The position numbers and the translations under genes are program-made. Below are positions 37,932 to 47,183 of a stretch of 64,000 nt of DNA, in pieces. The notes beneath the pieces are model-generated. The model did no database searches. It was not told the DNA's origin and saw only the letters and a program-made list of their open reading frames with translations. How positions within the stretch are numbered: position 1 is the stretch's first letter; each line of letters begins with the position of its first letter. Origin of the DNA: Bacteroides sp. (GTDB lineage: Bacteria > Bacteroidota > Bacteroidia > Bacteroidales > Muribaculaceae); NCBI GenBank assembly GCA_014801485.1, contig JAAVEC010000001.1, positions 1 to 64,000 of the forward strand. The letters run 5' to 3'.

Positions 37932-39398
37932 TTATCGTTTGCTGAGGGCTGCTTTCACTTGCTCGGCGTCGTCGAAATGGCGTCGTTCCGAGCCTATTAT
38001 CTGATAGTTTTCGTGTCCTTTTCCTGCCACGAGCACCACTCCGCCGGGCTCTGCCGAGGTGATGGCCATCTCGATGGCGCGGGCGCGGTCGAGTTCCACT
38101 GTGGTGGCGAGGCGTGCGTCGTCGTCGAGGCCGGCGAGCATGTCGGCGGCGATGGCTGCGGGGTCTTCGCTGCGCGGATTGTCGGAGGTGATGATGAGCA
38201 TCGAGCTGCGGCTCGCGGCCTCGCGTGCCATCATGGGGCGCTTGCCGTGGTCGCGGTCGCCGCCGCAGCCACACACGGTGATTACATCGGCGTCACCACC
38301 GGCGGCCTGGCGGATGGTGTCGAGCACGTTGGCCAGTGCGTCGGGCGTGTGGGCGTAGTCCACGATAGCCGTGATGCCGCCGCCGTGGAAGGTCTGGAAG
38401 CGGCCGGCCACGGGATGCAGGGCGCTGAGGTGTAGCAGAGCCTCGTCTTTGGAGCAGCCCAGCAGGCGCGAGGCACCGTAGACGGCCAGCAGATTGGAGG
38501 CGTTGAAGCGGCCGGCAAAGGGGGTGTGGAGTTCAGTGCCGTCGATGCGCAGCTCCATGCCGTCGATGCGCTCCTCCACCACGGCGGCGCGGAAGTCGGT
38601 GGCCGAGGCACGCAGGCCGTAGCCGTACACGCGTGCGCGTGTATTTTGAATAAGAACGCGCGCGTGGGAATCGTCGTCGTTCACCAGAGCCCAGGCTTCG
38701 GCCGGGAGCGCGTCGAAAAACATTCGCTTGGCTTCCAGATAGGCCTGGAACGTGCCGTGGTAGTCGAGGTGGTCGCGTGTGAGATTGGTGAACACTCCTC
38801 CGGCAAAGCGGAGGCCGGCGATGCGGCGTTGCGCGCATGCGTGGCTGCTCACTTCCATGGCTGCGAAGGTGCATCCCTCGTCCACCATCTGAGCCAGCAG
38901 GGAATTGAGCTCCAGGGGGTCGGGGGTGGTGTGGGTGGCCGGCACGGCACGGGTGCCTATGCGGTTCACCACGGTGCTGAGCAAGCCGGCTCGCTCGCCG
39001 CGCAGGCGTGCCATGTCGTAGAGCAGGGTGGCCACGGTGGTCTTGCCGTTGGTGCCGGTGACGCCCACGAGGGTGAGGCGGCGCGAGGGATGGTCGTGCC
39101 AGGCCGAAGCCAGCAGTCCCAGCGCCTCGGCGGTGTCGGGCACGGCCACCACGGTGGTGCCGGCCGCGATTGCCGGGTCGATTGCGGCATCCCGGGCCAC
39201 TACAATGGCTGCGGCGCCGGCCTCAATGGCTGCGGCTACGAATCGGTGGCCGTCCACGGCGGTGCCGCGCAGGGCCACGAAGAGGCTGCCATGAGCCACG
39301 CGGCGCGAGTCGGCGGTGATGGCGTCGAGCTGCACGTCGGGGTTGCCGTGTAGCGTGTGGGCGCCTATATGGGGTAGCAATTCAGAGAGCTTTTTCAT
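37932..39398 (-). CDS. murE: UDP-N-acetylmuramoyl-tripeptide synthetase
   Basis: LVGVTGTNGKTTVATLLYDMARLRG, TPDPLELNSLLAQMVDEG. Confidence 0.95.
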   Translation of the reverse strand: MKKLSELLPHIGAHTLHGNPDVQLDAITADSRRVAHGSLFVALRGTAVDGHRFVAAAIEAGAAAIVVARDAAIDPAIAAGTTVVAVPDTAEALGLLASAWHDHPSRRLTLVGVTGTNGKTTVATLLYDMARLRGERAGLLSTVVNRIGTRAVPATHTTPDPLELNSLLAQMVDEGCTFAAMEVSSHACAQRRIAGLRFAGGVFTNLTRDHLDYHGTFQAYLEAKRMFFDALPAEAWALVNDDDSHARVLIQNTRARVYGYGLRASATDFRAAVVEERIDGMELRIDGTELHTPFAGRFNASNLLAVYGASRLLGCSKDEALLHLSALHPVAGRFQTFHGGGITAIVDYAHTPDALANVLDTIRQAAGGDADVITVCGCGGDRDHGKRPMMAREAASRSSMLIITSDNPRSEDPAAIAADMLAGLDDDARLATTVELDRARAIEMAITSAEPGGVVLVAGKGHENYQIIGSERRHFDDAEQVKAALSKR

Positions 39399-41620
39399 CA
39401 GAATTGGTTGAGTTGAAGTGTCACTTTATATCCTTTCGCGGCCTTTGTGCCGGGCGCGGGCTGCTGGGCGGTCACGTAGCCGGTGCCGTGGAAATTCACG
39501 TTGTAACCTGCCTGCTCAAGGCGCACGACGGCCTCGCGCACGCCCAGGCCGCGCACGTCGGGCACGGTGCCGGCGGGAGTATCGGCGGGGCGCTGTATCA
39601 CGGTGGCCCTCGGCATTCCTATATAGTCGTGGATGCCTTCGGCGCGGTCTTCGCGGCAGGTGGCGTAGAGGGTAGGCCGGCCCGGGTCGGCGGGAGCGTT
39701 CTCGGTGATGTCGGAGTAGTTGTCGAGGTAGCCTCGGGCATAGAGCTTGAGCGCGGTGTTCTTGAGCACGGCGCCTGCCGTGACGGCAGGACCGTGGAGC
39801 GGCGGCCGCGGGTCGCTGATCACCACTATGCAGGTGTATTTTGGTTTCTCGGCCGGGTAGAAGCCGCAGAAAGCCACTCGGTAGTGTCCTTCCTTGTAGC
39901 CCAGAGCCACGGGGCGCTTGCGGCCGTCGGGTCCGATGATGCTGTCGCGCTTCTGGCCGGGTCGCAGCTCGTTCACGATTTTGGCTGTGCCCGTCTTGCC
40001 GGCAATGCGCACCGTCTTGTCGCGCAGAAATTTGGCTGTGCCTCCTTCGCCGTAGACCACCTGCGTGAGCATCTCGCGCAGCAGGGCGGCGTTGCGTCGG
40101 CTGAGGATGCTGTCGCGCACGTAGGTCACGGGGATTATGCTGTCGTTGCCGTCGCGGTCGCGCAGGGCTTTTACCAGTCGCGGACGCACGAAGCGGCCGT
40201 CGTTGGCTATGGCGTTGTAGATGGCGCAAGTGTAGAGCGGCGGTATCATGGTGCTGTAGCCGAAGGTCATGCGCGAGAGGGCCACGAGGCCGCGGGCGTT
40301 GTTTTCCACGGTGGGGAAATAGGGCCTGCGCTCTCGGGCGATGCCGGTGTTGAAGCGGTCGAAGAATCCGATTTCGCGCAGGCGCTCGCGGAAGGCGTTG
40401 GGGTTGTCTTCGTAGTGGGCGGCCACCAGTCGCGTCATGCCTATATTGGACGAATACTCCAGGAAGCGGCTCACGGGCAACGTGCCGGGCGAGTGGGTGT
40501 CGTGGATTGGGCGGCCGCCTTTGTAGGCGTAGCTGTAGCCTATGGGGAAGGTCTTGCTCACGGGGTGGGCATAGCCGTCTTCGAGTGCCGGAATCATTGA
40601 TATGGCCTTCATCACCGAGCCGGGCTCGTAGGCCAGCACGGCGCGGTTCATAGCCTCTATGTATTGGCCGGGGTGGAGCGAATCGCGCTCCAGATTGGAG
40701 ATGGCCTTGATGTCGCCGGTGGCCACTTCCATGATCATGGCGGTGCCCCAGTCGGCATTGCTTTTGACGAGCATCTCGCCCAGTTCGCTTTCAAGGATAT
40801 CCTGGATGGTGATGTCGATGGTGGTGGTCACGGAATATCCGTGGCGCGGCTGCTCGATGGGCCACTTGGCCACGCGGTTGGTGAAGAGCACGCGCTTGGC
40901 GCGGCCCGGCTTGCCGAAGAGCAATGTGTCGAGCGCCTGCTCCAGGCCCGATATTCCGTGCTGGTCGGGCAGGCCCGGCAGATAGCCCACGCGGCCGATG
41001 CTCAGGCGTGCCATATCGCCGTAGGGATACATGCGGCGGAGCACCGGCTCTATCTTCAGGCCGGTGCGGTTGGCGTTGCGCGTGCGCCGGAAGAAGGGGA
41101 AGCGCTTGAACGACTGCGCCACATCAAACGGCACGTTGCGCACCAGGCGATAGGTGCCGCTGCGCTCGCTGCGCGACTTCTCCAGGGGCTTCGACAGATA
41201 CTCGTGCCACTGGGCGCGCGTGCGCTCCGGGAAGTGCACGGCCAGGGTGTCGGCCAGCGAGTCGAGCGCCTGCACATACTGCCTGATCCAGAAGTGCTTG
41301 GGCTTGAAGTCGATGCTCACATCGTAGTAGTTCAGGTTGGTGGCCAGTATAGAACCGTCGCATGCCAGGATATCTCCGCGCAGGGGCGGGATGGGGGTGA
41401 TGGTGTCGAGCTGGCGGCGACCCTTTGCGTTCCACGCGTCGGCGTTCACCACCGTGGTGTTGATGAGCATGAACACGATGAGGGCCACCATCACCATTAC
41501 GATGGCCGTGACGATACCCATATTGAGGATAATACGGCTGCGGCGCCCCGAATCCTTGCGTCGGGGCGGCCTCTGGGTGGCGTTGGTGCTGTTGTTGTTA
41601 TCGGTGTTTTCGTTGCTCAT
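39398..41620 (-). CDS. ftsI: Penicillin-binding protein (FtsI type) with C-terminal PASTA domain
   Basis: YEPGSVMKAIS, YSSNIGMTRL, IAGKTGTAKIV; PDVRGLGVREAVVRLEQAGYNVNFHG PASTA. Confidence 0.93.
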   Translation of the reverse strand: MSNENTDNNNSTNATQRPPRRKDSGRRSRIILNMGIVTAIVMVMVALIVFMLINTTVVNADAWNAKGRRQLDTITPIPPLRGDILACDGSILATNLNYYDVSIDFKPKHFWIRQYVQALDSLADTLAVHFPERTRAQWHEYLSKPLEKSRSERSGTYRLVRNVPFDVAQSFKRFPFFRRTRNANRTGLKIEPVLRRMYPYGDMARLSIGRVGYLPGLPDQHGISGLEQALDTLLFGKPGRAKRVLFTNRVAKWPIEQPRHGYSVTTTIDITIQDILESELGEMLVKSNADWGTAMIMEVATGDIKAISNLERDSLHPGQYIEAMNRAVLAYEPGSVMKAISMIPALEDGYAHPVSKTFPIGYSYAYKGGRPIHDTHSPGTLPVSRFLEYSSNIGMTRLVAAHYEDNPNAFRERLREIGFFDRFNTGIARERRPYFPTVENNARGLVALSRMTFGYSTMIPPLYTCAIYNAIANDGRFVRPRLVKALRDRDGNDSIIPVTYVRDSILSRRNAALLREMLTQVVYGEGGTAKFLRDKTVRIAGKTGTAKIVNELRPGQKRDSIIGPDGRKRPVALGYKEGHYRVAFCGFYPAEKPKYTCIVVISDPRPPLHGPAVTAGAVLKNTALKLYARGYLDNYSDITENAPADPGRPTLYATCREDRAEGIHDYIGMPRATVIQRPADTPAGTVPDVRGLGVREAVVRLEQAGYNVNFHGTGYVTAQQPAPGTKAAKGYKVTLQLNQF

Positions 41621-41973
41621 TTCCCTTCGGAGAGTTTAAAGGGTGGACGTTGCTGTATGCCCAGGCCGAGGCCCAGGGAGTCGACGCGCTGCTGCATAGT
41701 GCTTTCGCGCGTGGAGCTCATGTAGGTGGATCGCTCCTGCTGCAGTTCCGTGCGCACCACCTGCAGGCGCGTGCGCAGCGAGGCGATGGTCTCCATGCCG
41801 GTGATGCAGTCGTAGCGCACCGAGATGTTGATTAGTATAAGCCCCACGATCAGCAGCACGCCGAAGAAGTAGCGCTTGAAGATGCGGCTGGTGAGGAAGC
41901 TGCCGTGCAGCAGATTGTCGAAGGCCACGCTCACGTGGCGTCGCGAGGGGCGCGGGATGCGAGGCATATTCAT
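41617..41973 (-). CDS. FtsL-like cell division protein
   Basis: 118 aa, single TM (YFFGVLLIVGLILINISV) plus coiled coil, between rsmH and ftsI. Confidence 0.8.
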   Translation of the reverse strand: MNMPRIPRPSRRHVSVAFDNLLHGSFLTSRIFKRYFFGVLLIVGLILINISVRYDCITGMETIASLRTRLQVVRTELQQERSTYMSSTRESTMQQRVDSLGLGLGIQQRPPFKLSEGK

Positions 41974-42908
41974 GATTCGGAGCTGTTTGGGGTGTCGAGT
42001 TTCACGGCCACGCGCAGCTTGGCGCTGCGGCTGCGCGGATTGGCCTCCACCTCGGCCTCGTCGGGCACGATGGGCTTGGAGTTGAGCAGGCGCATGGGTG
42101 CGAGCGTGCGGCCGTAGAAGTCTTTGTTTTCGTTGCCGTCGAGGTTGCCGGTGCGCATGAAGTTCTTCACCAGCCGGTCTTCGAGCGAGTGGTAGGTGAT
42201 GATGGCCAGGCGTCCGCCGGGGCGAAGCACCTGCAGGGCCTGGTTGAGGAGCGCGCGCAGGGCACCAAGCTCGTCGTTCACCTCGATGCGCAGCGCCTGG
42301 AAGAGCTGCGCCATCTCCTTCTTCTGCTGGCGCGGATTCAGGAGCGGCTCGGCCACGGCGCGCAGGGCCTCCACGGTGTCGACGGGGCCGTGGGTGCGGG
42401 CCTCGGCTATGGCGCGTGCCAGGCGCGGAGCCTGGCGCAGCTCTCCGTAGAGGCGCAGCAGGCGCGTGAGCTCCTCGGTGGAGGCTGTGGCCAGCAACTG
42501 AGCCGCCGAGCGGCCGCCGCGGCGATTCATGCGCATGTCGAGCGCGCCATCCCAGCGGAAGGAGAATCCTCGCGAGGGGTCGTCGAAGTGGTGGAAGCTC
42601 ACGCCCAGATCGGCCAGCACGCCGTCCACGCCGTCCACTCCATAGTAGTCCATGAAGTTGCTCAGGTAGCGGAAGTTGCTGTAGACCATCGTGAAGCGCG
42701 GATCGTCCTTGGCCGGTGCGCGGCGCACGGCGTCCTCGTCTTGGTCGAAGCCATAGAGGTGTCCGTGGGGTCCCAGGGCGGCGAGGATGGCTGCGGAGTG
42801 TCCGCCGCCGCCGTAGGTGGCGTCGACGTAGGTGCCCGCGGGACGGATGTCGAGCGCCCCGATGGTCTGCGGCAGTAGAGCCGGTATGTGGTAAACGTCT
42901 TGATTCAT
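41970..42908 (-). CDS. rsmH: 16S rRNA (cytosine1402-N4)-methyltransferase
   Basis: VYHIPALLPQTIGALDIRPAGTYVDATYGGGGHSAAILAALG; LRPGGRLAIITYHSLEDRLVKNFMR. Confidence 0.96.
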   Translation of the reverse strand: MNQDVYHIPALLPQTIGALDIRPAGTYVDATYGGGGHSAAILAALGPHGHLYGFDQDEDAVRRAPAKDDPRFTMVYSNFRYLSNFMDYYGVDGVDGVLADLGVSFHHFDDPSRGFSFRWDGALDMRMNRRGGRSAAQLLATASTEELTRLLRLYGELRQAPRLARAIAEARTHGPVDTVEALRAVAEPLLNPRQQKKEMAQLFQALRIEVNDELGALRALLNQALQVLRPGGRLAIITYHSLEDRLVKNFMRTGNLDGNENKDFYGRTLAPMRLLNSKPIVPDEAEVEANPRSRSAKLRVAVKLDTPNSSES

Positions 42909-43042
42909 AGCCAGATGTGAAATCGGCTGATTGGTGGCCGACATCAGCCACAAAGTTAGCGAAAAAAACGCGAAAAATTTACATTGCCAAATAAAAATAT
43001 CCGAAAAATTTCAAATAATTTTCATTTGTAAATGTTGCAAAA

Positions 43043-43082
43043 TGGATTAATCGGAATTATTCAGAATTAATCGCAATTAATC
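43043..43082 (+). repeat. Four roughly 10-bp phased direct repeats upstream of the outer membrane protein gene
   Basis: TGGATTAA TCGGAATTAT TCAGAATTAA TCGCAATTAA TC. Confidence 0.7.
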
Positions 43083-43094
43083 AAGAAAAATCCC

Positions 43095-43102
43095 TATATT
43101 TG
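43095..43102 (+). promoter_or_regulatory. -7 element of the outer membrane protein gene
   Basis: TATATTTG, 20 bp before ATG; no convincing -33. Confidence 0.5.
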
Positions 43103-43122
43103 CGAATTGATAAATATCTGCC

Positions 43123-46026
43123 ATGGAAAGAAGTTTTTTTGCAATCATATTGATGATTCTCGTTGCAACGGGAGCGCGGGCTGCCGAGCAAGACAGTATT
43201 CAGCTCTACGGACGAGTGAAGGACGCCGCATTCAAGCGCGACCTGCGTCAGGCGCGCGTGTTGCTCTACGACGCGCAGGGCAATCTGCAGCTATCGGTCG
43301 ACGCCAATAAGGGCTTGCGCTGGAATGGCGACGGCGGCTACGATTCGCTCTCGATGTTCAGTCTCTCGGTGCCCAAGGTGGATTCCACGTATGTGTTTGA
43401 TGTGGTGTGCGACGGCTACAAGGACCAGACCGTGAGCTATCATCTCGACAAGCCCGGGCGCCGCGAAACCTACCGCGACATCCCCACTATATTTATGGAA
43501 CGCGCGCCCAGGCAACTCAAGGAACTGACGGTGCAGACCTCGAAAATCAAGTTCTACAACAAGGGCGACACGGTGGTCTACAACGCAGATGCCTTCGAAC
43601 TGGCCGAGGGTTCCATGCTCGACGCCCTCATCGCACAGCTTCCCGGCGCGGAACTCACGAGCGACGGACAGATCAAGATCAACGGACAGTTTGTGGAGTC
43701 GCTGCTGCTCAACGGCAAGGAGTTCTTCGACGGCAACAACAACGTGATGCTGGAAAATATCGGTGCCTATACGGTGAATAATATAAAGGTGTTTGAGGGT
43801 CAGACCACCGAAGCCAAGCGCAAAGGCGACCTCTCGGCACCAAAGGTGCTCACCATGGATGTGCAGCTCAAGAAGGAGTACAGCATAGGGTGGATTCTCA
43901 ATGCCCAGGCAGGCTACGGCACCAGCGACCGCTATCTGGGGCGCCTCTTTGTGAACCGCTTCAGCCCCACCACGCGAGTGACGCTGGTGGCCAACCTCAA
44001 TAATCTCAACGATAACCGCAAGCCCGGCAAGGAAGATACCTGGACACCGGAACTGCTGCCCGACGGCACCCGCACCGTGCTGAACGCCGGCCTCGACTAC
44101 CGCTATTCCAGCGCCGATGAAAAGAACGAAGCATGGGGTAGTGCCACGGTGGAGCGCACTGCCCACAACACCCGGCGCACCACCTCGCGCATCAACTTCC
44201 TACCCGGTGGCGACACCTACGAGCAGGCCTACGACCACAACCGCGACCGCGAACTGCGTGCTCGCACGCAGCACGGCTTCTGGGCACGAAAGAACCGTAT
44301 GAGCTATATGGGCTCGGTTTTCGGAAGCTACAGCGACACGAAAAACACCGGATCGGCGCTCTCCGGCAGCTTCAGCGACGATCCCGGAACGCTCACTCCG
44401 GAGATTCTCGATGGCCTCCTTTCCGGTAGCTCCGCAGCGCTGGACGAGGCGGTGATCAACCGCGTGGGTACGCGCGCCGATACGCGCCGCCGCAGCTGGA
44501 GCGTGGGCGTGGCACCCTATGCCGGGCTCAAGCTCCCGGGCAATGCCGACGACGTGGGCCTCGACATCCAGGTCAACTATACCTCCACGCGCGACGAGCA
44601 GTGGAACGACTACACCGTGGACTACGGAGCCGATGCCTCTACCGCCGCCGTGCGCCGCCGCCGCTTCAACGACCGCACCCCCGACCACGAATTCATGACC
44701 CGGGCGAGCGCCAACTATAGTTCGCGCGTGCTCGGCCAATATATGGGCGTGCAATACAGCTACACCTACACCCACCGGGTGAAAGACTCCTACACCTACG
44801 CCCTCGAACGCCTGAGCGACATGGGCATATACGGCGTGCTCCCCGCCGGATATGCCGAAACCTTCGATCCGGCCAACAGCTACACCTCGCGCACCGTGCA
44901 GCACGACCACAAAGTGATGCCATACGTATACATTGTCCACAGCTATAAGAAGGGCTTCCTCAACGCCTATATCAGGCCGGAATTCAACTTCCACCACCGC
45001 TATTTCACCTACGTGCGCGAGGGCGAGACCACGCAGCTCTCGCCACGCAACTTCACGATGGCCTTGAACAGCATATTCTCGGGCATGGTGGAATACTCAT
45101 TCAAGCCCAAGGAAGGCGAAAAATTCCGCTACGCCCACAGCGTGCGCTATAGCTTCCGCTGCACGCCGCGCCTGCCCGAGCTCGCCGATATGGTGGACGC
45201 CGTGAACGACAACGACCCCCAGAACATATACCTGGGCAACTCCGCCCTGAAGGTGGAGAACCGCTACGTGCACCTGCTGCGCTGGGAGTTCAAGCCCTTC
45301 TCGGAGAACCTCAACAACGAGTTCTATGCCAGCTATTCCCACACCACCAACGCCCTCACGCGCGGCTACAGCTACGACACTTCCACGGGCGTGCGCATCA
45401 ACCGCATGTACAACGTGGCGGGCAATCGCTCAGCCGCCCTCACCAACGACCTCACGTGGCAGCTGGGCAAGCGCAAGCAATGGTCTCTGATGAGCACCAC
45501 CGATGCCTCGATCACCCGCCTGGGCGATATGATAGGCATCAACATGCAGGAGCCCGCGCTCACCCGTGTGAACAACAGCGAGATATCTCAGAAACTGCGT
45601 CTCATCTGGAATATCGCCGGCCAGATGCTCAAGCTGCGAGGCGACTACACCTACCGCCACACCACTTCCGCGCAGGTGGGCTTCAACACTCTCAACGCGC
45701 ATCACTACAACTACGGCATATCCGGCGTGTTCAAGCTCCCGGCAGGCTTCGGTGCCTCCACCGACTTCGTGTGCTACACGCGCCGCGGTTACGGTTCGCC
45801 CGAGCTCGACACCACCGACCCCGTGTGGAACCTGCGCCTCACCTACACCCCGCCACGCGCCTCCTCATGGGTATTTATCGCCGACGGCTTCGACCTGCTC
45901 CACCGCCTCTCCAACGTCTCCTATGCCGTCACCGCCGCCGGCCGCACTGTGAGCTACACCAATTCTCTCCCCCGCTATTTCATGCTCTCCGTGCAATACA
46001 AGCTCAATATCCAGCCCCGCAAATAA
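43123..46026 (+). CDS. Outer membrane beta-barrel protein (TonB-dependent receptor-like, OMP_b-brl_3 type)
   Basis: Signal peptide, plug-like ADAFELAEGSMLDALIAQLPGAELTSDGQIKINGQFVESLLLNGKEFF, long beta-barrel. Confidence 0.85.
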   Translation: MERSFFAIILMILVATGARAAEQDSIQLYGRVKDAAFKRDLRQARVLLYDAQGNLQLSVDANKGLRWNGDGGYDSLSMFSLSVPKVDSTYVFDVVCDGYKDQTVSYHLDKPGRRETYRDIPTIFMERAPRQLKELTVQTSKIKFYNKGDTVVYNADAFELAEGSMLDALIAQLPGAELTSDGQIKINGQFVESLLLNGKEFFDGNNNVMLENIGAYTVNNIKVFEGQTTEAKRKGDLSAPKVLTMDVQLKKEYSIGWILNAQAGYGTSDRYLGRLFVNRFSPTTRVTLVANLNNLNDNRKPGKEDTWTPELLPDGTRTVLNAGLDYRYSSADEKNEAWGSATVERTAHNTRRTTSRINFLPGGDTYEQAYDHNRDRELRARTQHGFWARKNRMSYMGSVFGSYSDTKNTGSALSGSFSDDPGTLTPEILDGLLSGSSAALDEAVINRVGTRADTRRRSWSVGVAPYAGLKLPGNADDVGLDIQVNYTSTRDEQWNDYTVDYGADASTAAVRRRRFNDRTPDHEFMTRASANYSSRVLGQYMGVQYSYTYTHRVKDSYTYALERLSDMGIYGVLPAGYAETFDPANSYTSRTVQHDHKVMPYVYIVHSYKKGFLNAYIRPEFNFHHRYFTYVREGETTQLSPRNFTMALNSIFSGMVEYSFKPKEGEKFRYAHSVRYSFRCTPRLPELADMVDAVNDNDPQNIYLGNSALKVENRYVHLLRWEFKPFSENLNNEFYASYSHTTNALTRGYSYDTSTGVRINRMYNVAGNRSAALTNDLTWQLGKRKQWSLMSTTDASITRLGDMIGINMQEPALTRVNNSEISQKLRLIWNIAGQMLKLRGDYTYRHTTSAQVGFNTLNAHHYNYGISGVFKLPAGFGASTDFVCYTRRGYGSPELDTTDPVWNLRLTYTPPRASSWVFIADGFDLLHRLSNVSYAVTAAGRTVSYTNSLPRYFMLSVQYKLNIQPRK

Positions 46027-46038
46027 ACCATAAATACA

Positions 46039-46072
46039 CGGCACCTCAGAGGGGTGCCGCGTTTCGTCTTAC
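46039..46072 (+). terminator. Intrinsic terminator after outer membrane protein gene
   Basis: CGGCACC TCAGAGG GGTGCCG then CGTTTCGTCTT. Confidence 0.65.
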
Positions 46073-46200
46073 GGGAGCAAACACTTCTCCCGATGAACCC
46101 GGCGAATCTATCAAAAAATCTTAAAATGGCGCGTGGGCGAGGGAGTTTCGGCATAAAGTGTTAATTTTGCAGATTAGAAAATTTGTAAACATCACATAAT

Positions 46201-47181
46201 ATGGCAGAAATTAAATGCGTGGGCATTCTCACGAGCGGAGGCGACGCCCCCGGCATGAATGCCGCAATCCGCGCCGTCACACGCTCGGCTATCTTCGCCG
46301 GCCTGAAAGTCAAAGGTATATACAGAGGCTACCGTGGCCTTATCAGCGACGAAATCGTGGATTTCCGCACCCAGAACGTATCGAATATCATCCAGCAGGG
46401 CGGCACTATACTGAAAACGGCGCGCTGCAAGGAGTTTGAAACCCCCGAAGGACGCCGCCTGGCCTACGACGTGATGCGGCGCCACGGCATTGATGCACTG
46501 GTGGTGATAGGCGGCGACGGTTCGCTCACGGGTGCCCGCATATTTGCCAACGAATTCAATATTCCCATCATCGGACTGCCGGGCACTATCGACAACGACC
46601 TCTACGGCACCGACACCACCATAGGCTACGACACAGCCCTCAACACCATCATGGACTGCGTGGACAAAATACGCGACACGGCCACCAGCCACGAGCGCCT
46701 CTTCTTTATCGAGGTGATGGGCCGTGATGCCGGCTTCCTGGCGCTGAACGGCGCGATAGCTTCGGGCGCCGAGGCTGCCATTATCCCTGAGATAAGCACC
46801 GAGGTGGACCAGCTGGCCGAACTGATTCAGAACGGTTTTCGCAAGAGCAAGAACTCGTCGATCGTGCTCGTGGCCGAGAGCCCTGTCACGGGCGGCGCCA
46901 TGGGCATGGCCGAGCGCGTGAAAAATGAATATCCCGGCTACGACGTGCGCGTGTCGATTCTGGGCCACCTCCAGCGTGGCGGCTCCCCCACGGCCCACGA
47001 CCGTATTCTGGCCTCGCGCATGGGCGCTGCCGCAATCGACGCGCTCATGGAAGACCAGCGCAACGTGATGATAGGCGTGCGCAACGACGAAATCGTGTAT
47101 GTGCCCTTCTATAAAGCCATCAAGAACGACAAACCCATCAACCGCGAGCTGCTCGACACGCTGCGCCGTCTTTCCATCTGA
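46201..47181 (+). CDS. pfkA: 6-phosphofructokinase
   Basis: [58 protein letters not shown]. Confidence 0.97.
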   Translation: MAEIKCVGILTSGGDAPGMNAAIRAVTRSAIFAGLKVKGIYRGYRGLISDEIVDFRTQNVSNIIQQGGTILKTARCKEFETPEGRRLAYDVMRRHGIDALVVIGGDGSLTGARIFANEFNIPIIGLPGTIDNDLYGTDTTIGYDTALNTIMDCVDKIRDTATSHERLFFIEVMGRDAGFLALNGAIASGAEAAIIPEISTEVDQLAELIQNGFRKSKNSSIVLVAESPVTGGAMGMAERVKNEYPGYDVRVSILGHLQRGGSPTAHDRILASRMGAAAIDALMEDQRNVMIGVRNDEIVYVPFYKAIKNDKPINRELLDTLRRLSI

Positions 47182-47183
47182 TT

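Noticed and set aside
41617-42951. ORF suggesting a 444-aa protein over rsmH
   Set aside because: Only the last 118 aa (FtsL-like) are coding in this frame; the rest is rsmH read out of frame.
43291-44166. Minus-strand ORF inside outer membrane protein gene
   Set aside because: No signal or domain; antisense shadow of the beta-barrel gene.
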